Shown: in pieces, positions 55,260 through 64,000 of the stretch | How positions within the stretch are numbered: the stretch's first letter is position 1 | Layout of the letters: each line of letters starts with the position of its first letter | From: Halomonas sp. S3-1-1 | Lineage (GTDB): Bacteria > Pseudomonadota > Gammaproteobacteria > Pseudomonadales > Halomonadaceae | DNA length: 64,000 bases | Direction: 5' to 3' | NCBI RefSeq assembly: GCF_023757625.1 | Contig: NZ_JALGBZ010000003.1 | Span: forward strand, 310,001 to 374,000 | Notes under the pieces: model-generated | What the model was told of the DNA's origin: nothing | Seen by the model: the letters and a program-made list of their open reading frames with translations, nothing else | Database searches by the model: none | Made by a program: the position numbers and the translations under genes

Positions 55260-56799
55260 GCCGCTGCTGCGCCTTGAGGGAGTCGGTAAGTCCTTTGGGC
55301 CCGTGACGGTGCTCGAGGATATCAACCTCGACATTGCCCAGGGCGAAGTGCTGGGCATTCTGGGCGAGAACGGGGCCGGTAAGTCGACGCTACTGAAAAT
55401 CATCAGCGGCATTTACACCCCAAGCGCTGGGCGTATTCACATTGGTGGAAGCGCGTTCGACGCGCTGGACCCGATCAGCGCCCGACGCCTGGGCGTGGCG
55501 ATGATTCCCCAGGAGTTCAACCTGGTAGCCACGCTCAAGGTGTACGAGAACGTGTTTCTGGGCCAGGAGCTTCGCCGTAGCAGTTTTTTGGACCATGCCC
55601 GTATGCGCGAGCAAACCCGCGCGCTGCTCGAGTCGCTCGACGTGCATCTGGACCCGAACCAGACCATCGAGCGCCTGAGCGTGGCGCAAAAGCAGATGGT
55701 CGAGGTAGCTCGGGTGCTGGTCAACGATGCGCGGATAGTCATCCTGGACGAGCCCACCACGGTGCTCACGAGCCACGAAACCGCGGTGCTGTTTCGCGTA
55801 GTGAAGGCGCTGGTCGACAAGGGCGTGACGGTGCTGTTCATCTCCCACAAGCTGCGCGAGGTGAAAGCGCTGTGCGACCGGCTGTTGATCCTGCGCGATG
55901 GCCGCCAGGTCGAGCACTGCGCCGTGGCCTCCATGAACGAAGAGGATATGGCGCGCAAGATGGTGGGCCGCGAGCTGGCACAAATCTTTCCCGATAAACC
56001 CACCGATGGAGCGCCCCGCGGGACGCCGGCGCTGGCCGTACGCGGGCTCTGCGTGGAGGGCGTACTGCACGATATCGATTTCGACGTGCATCGGGGCGAA
56101 ATACTCGGCCTTGCCGGACTGGTCGGCGCCGGGCGCACCGAAATCGCCGAAACGATCATGGGGCTTCGCCGTAAAAGCGCCGGCGACCTTCTCATTGATG
56201 GCGAGCCGGTCACTTTCAAATCCCCCCGCGACGCCCACGCCCGCGGGCTTGCCTACCTTTCCGAAGATCGCCAAGGCAAGGGCCTGCAGCTCTCCTTTAA
56301 CGTGATGCAAAACGTGACCGACCTTAGCTTGGCTCGCTACGTGCGCGGGTTGATTCGCCACGGCCTGGAGCGCAAGCGCGCCGAGGAGTATCAATCGCGG
56401 CTGTCGATCAAGGCGGCCCACTTGGCCGCTCCGGTGGGGCTTTTGAGCGGCGGCAACCAGCAAAAGGTGTATTTTGCCAAGCTGCTGGATATCGAGCCGG
56501 ATATTTTACTGCTCGATGAGCCCACTCGCGGTATCGATATCAGTGCCAAACAGCAGATCTACCGCCTGATTCGCGAGCTCACCGCCCAGGGCAAGGCGGT
56601 GGTCGTGATCTCCTCCGAACTCGAGGAGATCATTGGCCTAGCCGACCGGGCGCTGGTGATTCGCCAAGGGCGGGTAGCGGCCACCCTGGAAGGCGACGAC
56701 ATCAACGAGGAGCGCATCATGCTCTACGCCGCGGGTGCCTGGGAGGCGGACACCGAACGCCGGGCAGATAACGCACGATCACAAGGAGCGCGTCCATGA
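55252..56799 (+). CDS. Sugar ABC transporter ATP-binding protein (RbsA/MglA type)
   Basis: A 515-residue protein with two ABC cassettes. Walker A GENGAGKST and signature LSVAQKQMVEVARV mark the first; the second has the degenerate Walker A GLVGAGRTE, as usual in this family, and the signature LSGGNQQKVYFAKLL. ATG overlapping the previous gene by eight bases. It energises uptake of a monosaccharide or polyol. Confidence 0.93.
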   Translation: MAEPLLRLEGVGKSFGPVTVLEDINLDIAQGEVLGILGENGAGKSTLLKIISGIYTPSAGRIHIGGSAFDALDPISARRLGVAMIPQEFNLVATLKVYENVFLGQELRRSSFLDHARMREQTRALLESLDVHLDPNQTIERLSVAQKQMVEVARVLVNDARIVILDEPTTVLTSHETAVLFRVVKALVDKGVTVLFISHKLREVKALCDRLLILRDGRQVEHCAVASMNEEDMARKMVGRELAQIFPDKPTDGAPRGTPALAVRGLCVEGVLHDIDFDVHRGEILGLAGLVGAGRTEIAETIMGLRRKSAGDLLIDGEPVTFKSPRDAHARGLAYLSEDRQGKGLQLSFNVMQNVTDLSLARYVRGLIRHGLERKRAEEYQSRLSIKAAHLAAPVGLLSGGNQQKVYFAKLLDIEPDILLLDEPTRGIDISAKQQIYRLIRELTAQGKAVVVISSELEEIIGLADRALVIRQGRVAATLEGDDINEERIMLYAAGAWEADTERRADNARSQGARP

Positions 56800-57782
56800 A
56801 TCCGTTACCCCAACGCACCACGCCGCTGGCCCAGCGGTTTCGGCGCCTCCCCTGGAACGCCGCGATTCTTGCGCCCCTGGCGGCGCTGATTCTTCTCTTC
56901 GTGGTCTCGTCCTTTGCCAGCGAGTACTTTCTCAATACGCGCAATCTCTCCAACGTGCTGCGCCAGGTCTCTTATACCGGTATCATCGCCATCGGCATGA
57001 CCTTCGTCATCATTGCCGGCGGCATCGATCTTTCCGTGGGCTCGATGGTGGCACTGGTCGGCGTCGCAGTGCTTTACGTGCTCAATACCATCACCGACCC
57101 GCTGCAGGCGGTGATTCTCGCCATGCTCGCCGCGGTAGTGGGTGGGGCGCTGCTGGGGCTTTTCAACGGGCTATTGGTGACGCGCGGGCGTATCGCCGCC
57201 TTCGTGGTGACGCTGGCCACCATGTCGATCTTTCGCTCGCTGGCGCTCTATTTCACTGACGCCGCCGAAGTCACCACGCGCAACCCGCTGTTCTCGGAAG
57301 TGGGCGGCGGCTTCGTGCTGGGGATACCGATTCCGGTGTGGACGTTTTTTCTGCTGGCGATCGTCTCGCACGTGCTGCTGTTTCACACCGCTTTTGGTCG
57401 CCACGTGTGCGCCGTCGGTGCCAACGCTCAGGTGGCGCGCTACTCGGGCATTCGCGTCGAGCGGGTGGTGCTTTCGGCATTCTTGATCGCCGGGGTGTGC
57501 GTGGGGCTGTCTGCCATCATGCTGACCTCGCGGCTCAACTCGGTGAGTCCGAGCGACGCGGGCTATTTCTACGAACTCGATGCGATCGCGGCGGTGGTGA
57601 TCGGCGGCACGGCGCTTTCGGGTGGGCGCGGCACCGTGTGGGGCACGGTGATCGGCGCTTTGATTCTGGGCATTATCAACAACATGCTGAACCTGACCGG
57701 CGTTTCGCCTTACCTTCAAGGGCTGGTCAAAGGCGCGGTGATCCTGCTGGCGGTGCTGTTGCAGTACAAGCGCACGCCCTAG
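56796..57782 (+). CDS. Sugar ABC transporter permease (RbsC type)
   Basis: A 328-residue membrane protein with eight to ten helices. Family motifs: MTFVIIAGGIDLSVGSMVALVGV and GGTALSGGRGTVWGTVIGALILGIINNMLNL. It overlaps the ATPase gene by four bases. Confidence 0.93.
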   Translation: MNPLPQRTTPLAQRFRRLPWNAAILAPLAALILLFVVSSFASEYFLNTRNLSNVLRQVSYTGIIAIGMTFVIIAGGIDLSVGSMVALVGVAVLYVLNTITDPLQAVILAMLAAVVGGALLGLFNGLLVTRGRIAAFVVTLATMSIFRSLALYFTDAAEVTTRNPLFSEVGGGFVLGIPIPVWTFFLLAIVSHVLLFHTAFGRHVCAVGANAQVARYSGIRVERVVLSAFLIAGVCVGLSAIMLTSRLNSVSPSDAGYFYELDAIAAVVIGGTALSGGRGTVWGTVIGALILGIINNMLNLTGVSPYLQGLVKGAVILLAVLLQYKRTP

Positions 57783-57859
57783 ATCAGTCCCGACCTGGGC
57801 CGGTTTACAACGAGCAAGGCGGTGTCTTGCTCACTTCGCACGCAGACGGGGTTATAACA

Positions 57860-58828
57860 ATGAAACTGACACGCGTACTACAGAAGACGGCGCTGGCAAC
57901 GGCGCTGATGGGCACCGCGCTCGGCGCCAGCGCCCAAGAGTACCACATCGGGGTGACCGTGCCCGCCGCCGAGCACGGCTGGACCGCCGGGCTTTCGTGG
58001 TGGGCCCAGCAGGCCACCGAAGAGCTTACCGAAAAGCATCCGGACGTGAGCTTCACCGTGCTTTCCGCCAACTCTGGTACCGCTCAGGTCGCCAATGTCG
58101 AGGATCTAATGATCCGCGATTTGGACGCGCTGGTGATTCTGCCCTACAACCCTGCCACGCTGCAGTCGGTGATTAGTGAGGCGTACGAGGAAGGTATTTA
58201 CACCGTCGTGGTAGACCGTGAACTCGAAACCCCGGCACAGAACGTCTTCATCGCCGGCGACAACCCGGGCCTTGGCGAGCAGGCCGCGCGCTACATCGCC
58301 GAAGAGCTGGGCGGCGAAGGCAACCTGCTGGTGCTGGAAGGCCCGCCGATTCCGATCAACAGCCAGCGGGTCGATGCCTTCAACCAGGTGATGGAGAACT
58401 ACCCGGACATTAACATTCTGGCCTCCCAGAACACCGACTGGAACGCCCAACAGGCGCTGAGCGTGACCGAGGACCTTTTAGGCAGTAACCCGGAGGTCGA
58501 CGCTATCTGGGCCGGCGATGACGACGTATTGATCGCCGCGATACAGGCCATCGAAGAGAACAACCGCGACGATATCCAGCTCGTGGTGGGCGGCGGCGGC
58601 TCCCAGCGGGTGATCGAGATGATTCGCAGCGACCATCCGATCGTGAAGGGTACCGTGACCTACCCGCCGAGCATGATTGCCTCGGCGATCGCGCTGGCCG
58701 TACACGGAGTGAAGGGCGAGCGCCTGGGCGACATGTACCACGGCGTGCCGTCGCGCATGATTCTCGCCGCGGACCTGATCACCGCCGACAACGTCGAAGA
58801 GTACTATGAGCCCGATGCCGCCTATTGA
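57860..58828 (+). CDS. Sugar ABC transporter substrate-binding protein
   Basis: A 322-residue periplasmic protein of the ribose/galactose-binding type. The signal peptide is at residues 1-24 (cleavage near ASA/QEY). GVTVPAAEHGWTAGLSWWAQQ and AIWAGDDDVLIAAIQAIEE are typical. The ligand is unknown. ATG with a weak ribosome-binding site; the frame extends upstream into the permease gene but is not protein-like there. Confidence 0.92.
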   Translation: MKLTRVLQKTALATALMGTALGASAQEYHIGVTVPAAEHGWTAGLSWWAQQATEELTEKHPDVSFTVLSANSGTAQVANVEDLMIRDLDALVILPYNPATLQSVISEAYEEGIYTVVVDRELETPAQNVFIAGDNPGLGEQAARYIAEELGGEGNLLVLEGPPIPINSQRVDAFNQVMENYPDINILASQNTDWNAQQALSVTEDLLGSNPEVDAIWAGDDDVLIAAIQAIEENNRDDIQLVVGGGGSQRVIEMIRSDHPIVKGTVTYPPSMIASAIALAVHGVKGERLGDMYHGVPSRMILAADLITADNVEEYYEPDAAY

Positions 58829-58849
58829 TCGCGGTTAATGCTCGATCAG

Positions 58850-58877
58850 CGCCCCGTTCGCCTTCGCGGACGGGGCG
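58850..58877. terminator. Hairpin at the end of the sugar operon
   Basis: An eight-base-pair GC stem (58850-58857 with 58870-58877) between convergent genes. There is no T tract on either strand, so its terminator function is uncertain. Confidence 0.4.
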
Positions 58878-58883
58878 TGTGCG

Positions 58884-59468
58884 TCATGCGCGGGGCAAAT
58901 CTGCCGGGCGGTCGATGTCCATCGCAACGCCGGCATCATCGACCGGCAGGATCCGGTGATGCGCCGCGTTGGCCTTTAGCACGGCCTTTGCGCCGTCACC
59001 CCCGGTGAGTCGGGCCAGCGCCGGCCAGAAGTCGCGACCGAATAGCACCGGGTGGCCCGGTCTCTCCTCAATGCTGGGAGAGACGATGATGTTTGGGGCG
59101 CTCATGTCCATCAGCGCGGTAAAGGTGCCGCGCTGGATGTAGGGCATATCGCCGAGCAGCACGGCGGCGGCTTGAATGTCCGAGATGGACGCATCCTCGA
59201 GCAGCGTGCCGAACGCCTCGCCGATACTGGCCCCCAGCCCGTGTCGGGCGCCTTTCACGCGAATCAGCGCGCACTCCTCGATTCCGGTGGGGGAATCCTC
59301 CTTGCGCACCACCACCCGCAGGCTCGAAAACGTGCCTCGGGCGTTGGCCAGGCTTGCGATCAGCAGCGAGCGGCCGTCACCGAGCACCGCTTCGCGTTTG
59401 TCCGCCGCGCCGAAGCGCCGCGAATAGCCCGCCGCCATCACCAGCGCAATGATCTTGTCTCGCTGCAC
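58884..59468 (-). CDS. Molybdenum cofactor cytidylyltransferase-like protein (MocA type)
   Basis: A 194-residue nucleotidyltransferase. The nucleotide-binding start is ALVMAAGYSRRFGAADKRE, followed by LLGDMPYI and RPGHPVLFGRDFW. MocA makes the cytidine form of the molybdenum cofactor for enzymes of the xanthine-oxidase family. GTG start with AAGGAG upstream. It lies after the XdhC-family gene and near a hydroxylase needing this cofactor. Confidence 0.88.
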   Translation of the reverse strand: MQRDKIIALVMAAGYSRRFGAADKREAVLGDGRSLLIASLANARGTFSSLRVVVRKEDSPTGIEECALIRVKGARHGLGASIGEAFGTLLEDASISDIQAAAVLLGDMPYIQRGTFTALMDMSAPNIIVSPSIEERPGHPVLFGRDFWPALARLTGGDGAKAVLKANAAHHRILPVDDAGVAMDIDRPADLPRA

Positions 59469-59483
59469 GTTAAGGCTCCTTAA

Positions 59484-60455
59484 TCAAAGCGCATCAATGG
59501 CTTTCCCGTGCTGCACGCGCACGATATCCGCCATCACCGCCAGCGCGATCTCGGCAGGCGTCTTGCTGCCAAGCGCCAGCCCAATGGGCATGTGGATTCG
59601 CGCGATCTGTGCGTCGCTCAAACCGCCGGAGCGCGCCAGCCGCTCGGCGCGGGCCTGAGAAGTGCGCTGTGATCCCATCACGCCGATGTAGAACGCTTGG
59701 GTGCGCACCGCTTCCATCATCGCCAAGTCGTCGATGCGCGGGTCGTGGGTGAGCGCCACCACCGCGGTGGCACCGTGGCAGGTCTGGCTCGAGATGTAGG
59801 CCGAGGGCAGGGTGGTTTTGACTTCGGCGCCGGGCACGTTGAGGGCCTGGCAGGCGGCGTCATTCGGGTCGCAGACGATCACTTCGAAACCCAGCGTGAC
59901 GGCGAACGCCGCGCACGGCGCGGTAATCGGCGAGATACCCGCGATCACCAGCCGGTGCGCCGGCGAGACGCGCAGGTGGAGCGTGTCGCCCTCTCTTTGC
60001 ACGCGGGGTCCGGTGGGCGGGGCCGGGCAAAAATCGCGTTTGCCGCTTTGGCTATCGACACGGCGAATCAGCGGCTCGCGGCCCTTGAGCGCTTGCAGCA
60101 CTCTTTCCAAGTGCGCGCGAGTATCGGGCGTTGGCGGCAGGCGCTCGATGAGCACGTCCAGCGCCCCGCCGCAGGGCAGCGCCACGTTGGGCACGGCGCC
60201 CGCGCCATCGCCGTAGCGGGTCAGGGTAATCGGCGCCTCGAAAGCGCCGTGGGCCAGGCGTTCGAGAAAATCCTCTTCCACGCAGCCGCCAGAAAGCGAG
60301 CCCACGTGCTCGCCGCGCCCGTTCGCGCACAGCCAGGACCCCGGCGCCCGGGGGGAGGAGCCGAAGGTGTCGAGCACCGTGCAAAGCCATATCGTCTCGC
60401 CTTCATCGCACCACGCAAGCGTTTGCTCGATGACCTTCAGATCCAGATGTTGCAT
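59484..60455 (-). CDS. XdhC-family maturation factor (PaoD-like)
   Basis: A 323-residue protein. The N-terminal XdhC/CoxI domain shows SSPRAPGSWLCANGRGEHVGSLSGGCVE; the C-terminal Rossmann domain shows ALTHDPRIDDLAMMEAV and YIGVMGSQRTSQARAERL. Such proteins hold and sulfurate the molybdenum cofactor and insert it into the large subunit. Divergent from the hydroxylase operon. Confidence 0.92.
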   Translation of the reverse strand: MQHLDLKVIEQTLAWCDEGETIWLCTVLDTFGSSPRAPGSWLCANGRGEHVGSLSGGCVEEDFLERLAHGAFEAPITLTRYGDGAGAVPNVALPCGGALDVLIERLPPTPDTRAHLERVLQALKGREPLIRRVDSQSGKRDFCPAPPTGPRVQREGDTLHLRVSPAHRLVIAGISPITAPCAAFAVTLGFEVIVCDPNDAACQALNVPGAEVKTTLPSAYISSQTCHGATAVVALTHDPRIDDLAMMEAVRTQAFYIGVMGSQRTSQARAERLARSGGLSDAQIARIHMPIGLALGSKTPAEIALAVMADIVRVQHGKAIDAL

Positions 60456-60592
60456 GAAATAACGCGTTCCTCGTGAAGCGGCGCCGGGCCGCGCGGGTGG
60501 GAGTCTTCAGTGTAGCGTAGACCAGTCGATGAGCCTTGATATGGGTTATCGGATGCGTTGGGCCGAGCGCGCCGATTGTGACTATGCTTAAC

Positions 60593-60604
60593 CGGTCATG
60601 ACCG
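60593..60604. promoter_or_regulatory. Palindrome upstream of the molybdenum hydroxylase operon
   Basis: CGGTCATGACCG is a perfect 12-base palindrome 37 bases before the first hydroxylase gene. Its place fits an operator, but no regulator gene is adjacent. Confidence 0.4.
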
Positions 60605-60641
60605 TGACCCGGCATCGGAACATAATTAAAGGCAATGAAAA

Positions 60642-61199
60642 ATGACCTCTACGACGACGTTCGAGAAGCCACGCGCGAGCGCCCAAACGCGCTCAAACGT
60701 TGCTTTGAGCATCAACGGCCAGCGCTACGAGCTAACGCTTGATAACCGCACCACGCTGCTGGACGCCCTGCGCGAGCATTTGAACCTCACCGGTTCCAAG
60801 AAAGGCTGCGACCACGGCCAGTGCGGCGCGTGTACGGTTAACATCAATGGCGAGCGGGTGAACGCCTGTTTGACGCTCGCCGTCATGCATGAAGATGACG
60901 AGATTACCACCATCGAAGGCGTCGGCGACGTCGAACATCTGGACCCGATGCAGCAGGCGTTCATCGACAACGACGCCTTCCAGTGCGGCTACTGCACACC
61001 GGGCCAGATCTGCTCGGCGAAGGCCACACTCGATGAGATTCGCGCCGGGATTCCGAGCCACGTGACCCAGGAGCTGACCGGTCCGATCGAGGTGAGCGAC
61101 GAGGAGATTCGCGAGCGCATGTCCGGCAATCTCTGCCGCTGCGGCGCCTACGCCAACATTCTCAAGGCCATCAAACAGGTAGCGGAGGAGCGCGCATGA
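60642..61199 (+). CDS. Molybdenum hydroxylase [2Fe-2S] subunit (PaoA-like)
   Basis: A 185-residue protein with two [2Fe-2S] motifs: [22 protein letters not shown] (plant-type) and [11 protein letters not shown] with [11 protein letters not shown] (helical domain). Unlike E. coli PaoA it has no twin-arginine signal: the N-terminus is a short polar stretch. The enzyme is therefore probably cytoplasmic. It overlaps the next gene by four bases. Confidence 0.93.
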   Translation: MTSTTTFEKPRASAQTRSNVALSINGQRYELTLDNRTTLLDALREHLNLTGSKKGCDHGQCGACTVNINGERVNACLTLAVMHEDDEITTIEGVGDVEHLDPMQQAFIDNDAFQCGYCTPGQICSAKATLDEIRAGIPSHVTQELTGPIEVSDEEIRERMSGNLCRCGAYANILKAIKQVAEERA

Positions 61200-62146
61200 A
61201 AGCCTTTTCCTTCGAGCGCATCGACGATGCCGCAAAGGCCGCGGCGCGCGCTTTCGAGCTGCCCGGCAGCAAGTTCATCGCCGGCGGCACCAACCTGCTG
61301 GATCTGATGAAGCACGAAATCGAAGTGCCGCCGCACCTGATCGACATCACCCACGCGGGCCTCGATGAGATCACCGCTACCGACGAGGGTGGGCTTAGAA
61401 TCGGTGCGATGGTGAGCAACACCGCCCTCGGCGCGGATGAGCGTATCAAGCGCGACTATCCGGTGCTTAGCCGCGCGCTCTTCGCCGGCGCCTCCAGCCA
61501 GCTGCGTAACAAGGCCTCGACCGGCGGCAACGTTCTGCAGCGCACGCGCTGCCCGTATTTTTTCGACACAAAGATGCCCTGCAACAAGCGCGAGCCCGGG
61601 GCCGGCTGCGCCGCCCTGGATGAAGGGGCCGACACTCGCCAGCTCGGCGTGATCGGCACCTCCGAGCACTGCATTGCCACCCACCCGTCGGACATGGCGG
61701 TGGCGCTTCGCGTGCTCGACGCCGAGGTGGAAACCATCGACCCCGAGGGCCAGACCCGGCGGCTCACCCTCGACGAGTTCTATCAACTTCCCGGCGACAC
61801 GCCGGAGGTGGAGAACGCGCTCACGCCCGGCGAGATCATCACCGGCGTGGTGCTGCCGGCCCCGGTCGGCGGCAAGCAGCGCTACTTCAAGGTACGCGAC
61901 CGCGCGTCTTATGCTTTCGCGCTGGTCTCGGTGGCGCTGATCGAGCTGGAAAACGGCGAAGGGTGCGTGGCGCTCGGCGGCGTGGCGCCCAAACCCTGGC
62001 GGCGCGCTGAAGCCGACGCCGAGCTTGCCAACGGCGCGAGCGCGGTGATGCAGAAGCTTTTAGACGGCGCCCGCCCCACCGACGATAACGCCTACAAATT
62101 GACGCTTGCCGAACGCACGCTGGCGGCTCTGCTGGCCAAGGAGTGA
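61196..62146 (+). CDS. Molybdenum hydroxylase FAD subunit with extra cysteine motif (PaoB-like)
   Basis: A 316-residue CoxM-type flavoprotein; FAD motifs are [14 protein letters not shown] and [13 protein letters not shown]. An insert with C119, C129, C138 and C159 matches the [4Fe-4S] site known in E. coli PaoB and in 4-hydroxybenzoyl-CoA reductase. This places the enzyme with PaoABC-type aldehyde oxidoreductases rather than plain xanthine dehydrogenases. Confidence 0.92.
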   Translation: MKAFSFERIDDAAKAAARAFELPGSKFIAGGTNLLDLMKHEIEVPPHLIDITHAGLDEITATDEGGLRIGAMVSNTALGADERIKRDYPVLSRALFAGASSQLRNKASTGGNVLQRTRCPYFFDTKMPCNKREPGAGCAALDEGADTRQLGVIGTSEHCIATHPSDMAVALRVLDAEVETIDPEGQTRRLTLDEFYQLPGDTPEVENALTPGEIITGVVLPAPVGGKQRYFKVRDRASYAFALVSVALIELENGEGCVALGGVAPKPWRRAEADAELANGASAVMQKLLDGARPTDDNAYKLTLAERTLAALLAKE

Positions 62147-62149
62147 TGT

Positions 62150-64000
62150 ATGGATTTTAACCAATCAGTCGACGAGAACCTGTTCGACCGTGCGCGCATC
62201 ATCGGCAAGCCTCATAAGCGTATCGACGGCGCGCTGAAAGTCACCGGCACTGCGCCCTACGCCTACGAGCGCAACGACGTGGTGGAGAACCACCTGGTGG
62301 GCTACCCACTGGGCGCGAGTATCGCCAAGGGGCGCATTACCCGCATGGACGCCACGGCGGCGCGTAACGCCGAAGGGGTGGCGGCGGTGATCACTGCGCT
62401 CGACATCGACGAGCTGCCCCGCCCGGCCAGCAACGACGCCAAGCTGTTCGGCGGCGATATCGTCGAGCACTACCATCAGGCGATCGCCGTGGTGGTGGCG
62501 GATACCCTCGAGCAGGCCCGGTCGGCGACCTCGCTGATCGAGGTGGAGTACGAAGCGATCCCGGGCACCTTCGACCTGGATGACGCCTGGAAGCGGCTTC
62601 AGGATCGTGACGTGATCTCGGAAGTGGGCGATGTGGACGCCGCGTTCGAGCGCGCGGAGGTCACGATGGACGAAACCTACCACACCGCCTCGCAGAGCCA
62701 CGCGATGATGGAGCCTCACGCGACCATCGCCGATTGGTGTGACGGCAAGAACTTGACGCTCTGGACCTCGAACCAGATGATCGAGTGGTCCCGTCAGGGG
62801 CTGTCTAAAATCTTCGGCATCGATGCCGACACCATTCGCCTGGAGAGCCCTTTCGTCGGCGGCGGCTTCGGCGGCAAGCTCTGGGTGCGCGCCGACGCGG
62901 TGCTGGCCGCGCTCGCCTCGCGGGAGACCAAACGCCCGGTGAAGGTGGCGCTGCCGCGCCCGTTCATTTTCAACAACGCCACCCACCGCTCCGGCACCGT
63001 CCAGCGCCTGCGCATCGCCGCGAACAAGGACGGCCGCATCACCGCCTTCGATCACTCGGCGATCTCCCACACCCTGCCCGGCGGCAGCGGCGAGGACGCG
63101 GTGAACCAAACGCGCTGCTTTTACGCCGGCGAAAGCCGCCGCACCGCGCACCACGCCATCGACATGAACCTGCCGGAATCCGCCGACATGCGCGCCCCCG
63201 GCGAGGCCTCGGGGCTGGCCGCCTTGGAAATCGCCATGGACGAGATGGCCGATAAGCTCGGCATCGACCCGGTAGAATTTCGCATTCTCAACGACACCCA
63301 AGTCAATCCGGAAGAGCCGCAAAAGCGCTATAGCGACCGCCACTTCGTCGAGTGCCTGCAAAAAGGCGCCGAGGCGTTTGGCTGGAGCGAACGCAACCAG
63401 ACGCCGGGTAGCCGGCGCGAAGGGCAGTGGCTGATCGGCCAGGGCGTGGCCGGCGCCTACCGCGGTGCGATCACCATGGACTCCGGCGCCCGGGTGCGCC
63501 TAAGCCAAGGCAAACTGGTCGTCGAAACCGACATGACCGATATCGGTACCGGCTCCTACACCATCCTCGCGCAAACCGTGGCGGAAACCATGGGCGTCAC
63601 GATGGACGAGGTAGAGGTACGCCTAGGCAACAGCGCTTACCCGGTGTCGTCCGGCTCCGGCGGCCAGTTCGGCGCGGCCAGCTCCACGGCGGGTGTCTAC
63701 GCGGCGTGCCTGGCGCTTCAGACCGAAATCGGCAAGCGTTTGAGCGTCGAGTCACCGCGTTTCGAGAACGGCCGCGTGCTGGCAGGCGACCAGGACGTTG
63801 GGCTTTTCGAGATCGAAGGCGACGAACTCGTCGGCGAGGATACGCTGCACTTTGGCGACTTCCAGGACGAGATGGAGCTGGGTACCTTCGGCGCGCACTT
63901 CGTCGAAGTGGCGGTCAACGCCTATACCGGCGAGACGCGCCTTCGCCGCATGCTGTCGGTATGTGACGCCGGGCGCATTCTCAACCCGACCACCGCGCGC
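62150..64000 (+). CDS. Molybdenum hydroxylase large subunit (PaoC-like), partial at window end
   Basis: 617 codons are visible, open to the last base, so the C-terminus lies outside the window. Typical molybdopterin-subunit motifs: GKPHKRIDGALKVTGTAPYA, the glycine-rich FVGGGFGGKLWVRAD, MRAPGEASGLAALEIAMDEMA and TDIGTGSYTILAQTVAET. The MRAPGE motif resembles YagR/PaoC. The catalytic glutamate near the C-terminus is not yet reached. ATG four bases after the FAD subunit. The substrate is probably an aldehyde, by family only. Confidence 0.92.
   Translation, partial: MDFNQSVDENLFDRARIIGKPHKRIDGALKVTGTAPYAYERNDVVENHLVGYPLGASIAKGRITRMDATAARNAEGVAAVITALDIDELPRPASNDAKLFGGDIVEHYHQAIAVVVADTLEQARSATSLIEVEYEAIPGTFDLDDAWKRLQDRDVISEVGDVDAAFERAEVTMDETYHTASQSHAMMEPHATIADWCDGKNLTLWTSNQMIEWSRQGLSKIFGIDADTIRLESPFVGGGFGGKLWVRADAVLAALASRETKRPVKVALPRPFIFNNATHRSGTVQRLRIAANKDGRITAFDHSAISHTLPGGSGEDAVNQTRCFYAGESRRTAHHAIDMNLPESADMRAPGEASGLAALEIAMDEMADKLGIDPVEFRILNDTQVNPEEPQKRYSDRHFVECLQKGAEAFGWSERNQTPGSRREGQWLIGQGVAGAYRGAITMDSGARVRLSQGKLVVETDMTDIGTGSYTILAQTVAETMGVTMDEVEVRLGNSAYPVSSGSGGQFGAASSTAGVYAACLALQTEIGKRLSVESPRFENGRVLAGDQDVGLFEIEGDELVGEDTLHFGDFQDEMELGTFGAHFVEVAVNAYTGETRLRRMLSVCDAGRILNPTTAR

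Overview
The window is a GC-rich stretch of gammaproteobacterial chromosome. Gene content and order point to a halophilic or halotolerant member of the Halomonadaceae (Halomonas or a close relative). The strongest evidence is a complete ectoine TRAP transporter set (teaABC plus the regulator teaD, very close to the Halomonas elongata proteins) and a dgcA/dgcB/etf operon for dimethylglycine (glycine betaine) catabolism with a GbdR-type activator. The coding density and synteny are those of an ordinary chromosome: I see no phage, insertion sequence, CRISPR array, tRNA or rRNA.

Layout. 1-2004: end of a sodium:solute symporter and a DMT-family exporter. 2221-11472 (minus strand): gbdR, then dipeptidase, DUF5943 protein, dgcA, dgcB, etfA, etfB, which together demethylate dimethylglycine and pass electrons to the quinone pool. 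11816-14047: mscL with an added zinc-ribbon tail, and an exported protein of unknown function. 14300-18103: a periplasmic FAD dehydrogenase (Tat small subunit, GMC flavoprotein, triheme cytochrome c). 18218-18637: a small exported repeat protein of unknown function. 18940-23413 (minus): hemC-hemD-hemX-hemY. 23560-25641: a PAS-PAS-GGDEF-EAL c-di-GMP enzyme. 25758-31764: argH-lptM-lysA-dapF-DUF484-xerC-HAD, a tightly overlapping chain. 31780-34212: engB, dsbA, an endonuclease/phosphatase-family protein. 34352-36312: TRAP membrane subunits without a binding protein. 36322-40126: thiD, dtd, an ABC-F ATPase, a TIGR02444-family protein. 40284-43889: teaABCD. 44014-46952: FKBP isomerase, Sco and FixH-like proteins, an AEC transporter. 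46981-47130: a probable iron-regulated small RNA. 47222-49186: a DUF2256 mini-protein and a TetR/MFS pair. 49223-51603: trmB, thiG, thiS, a DUF423 protein. 51621-58828: a LacI-controlled sugar operon (isomerase, Gfo/Idh oxidoreductase, ABC transporter). 58884-64000: a molybdenum hydroxylase of the PaoABC type with its cofactor-maturation genes; the large subunit runs off the end.

How they work together. Several clusters serve osmotic balance: ectoine is recovered by TeaABC, MscL releases solutes on down-shock, and surplus betaine-derived dimethylglycine is oxidised by the dgc operon. The rest is core metabolism (heme, arginine, lysine/peptidoglycan, thiamine) mixed with accessory oxidative enzymes whose substrates cannot be read from sequence.

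The most notable unexplained signal is at 46981-47130: a near-consensus sigma-70 promoter with a Fur-box-like sequence inside it, followed about 95 bases after the predicted start by a strong intrinsic terminator, with no credible ORF between. I read it as a candidate RyhB/PrrF-type RNA.
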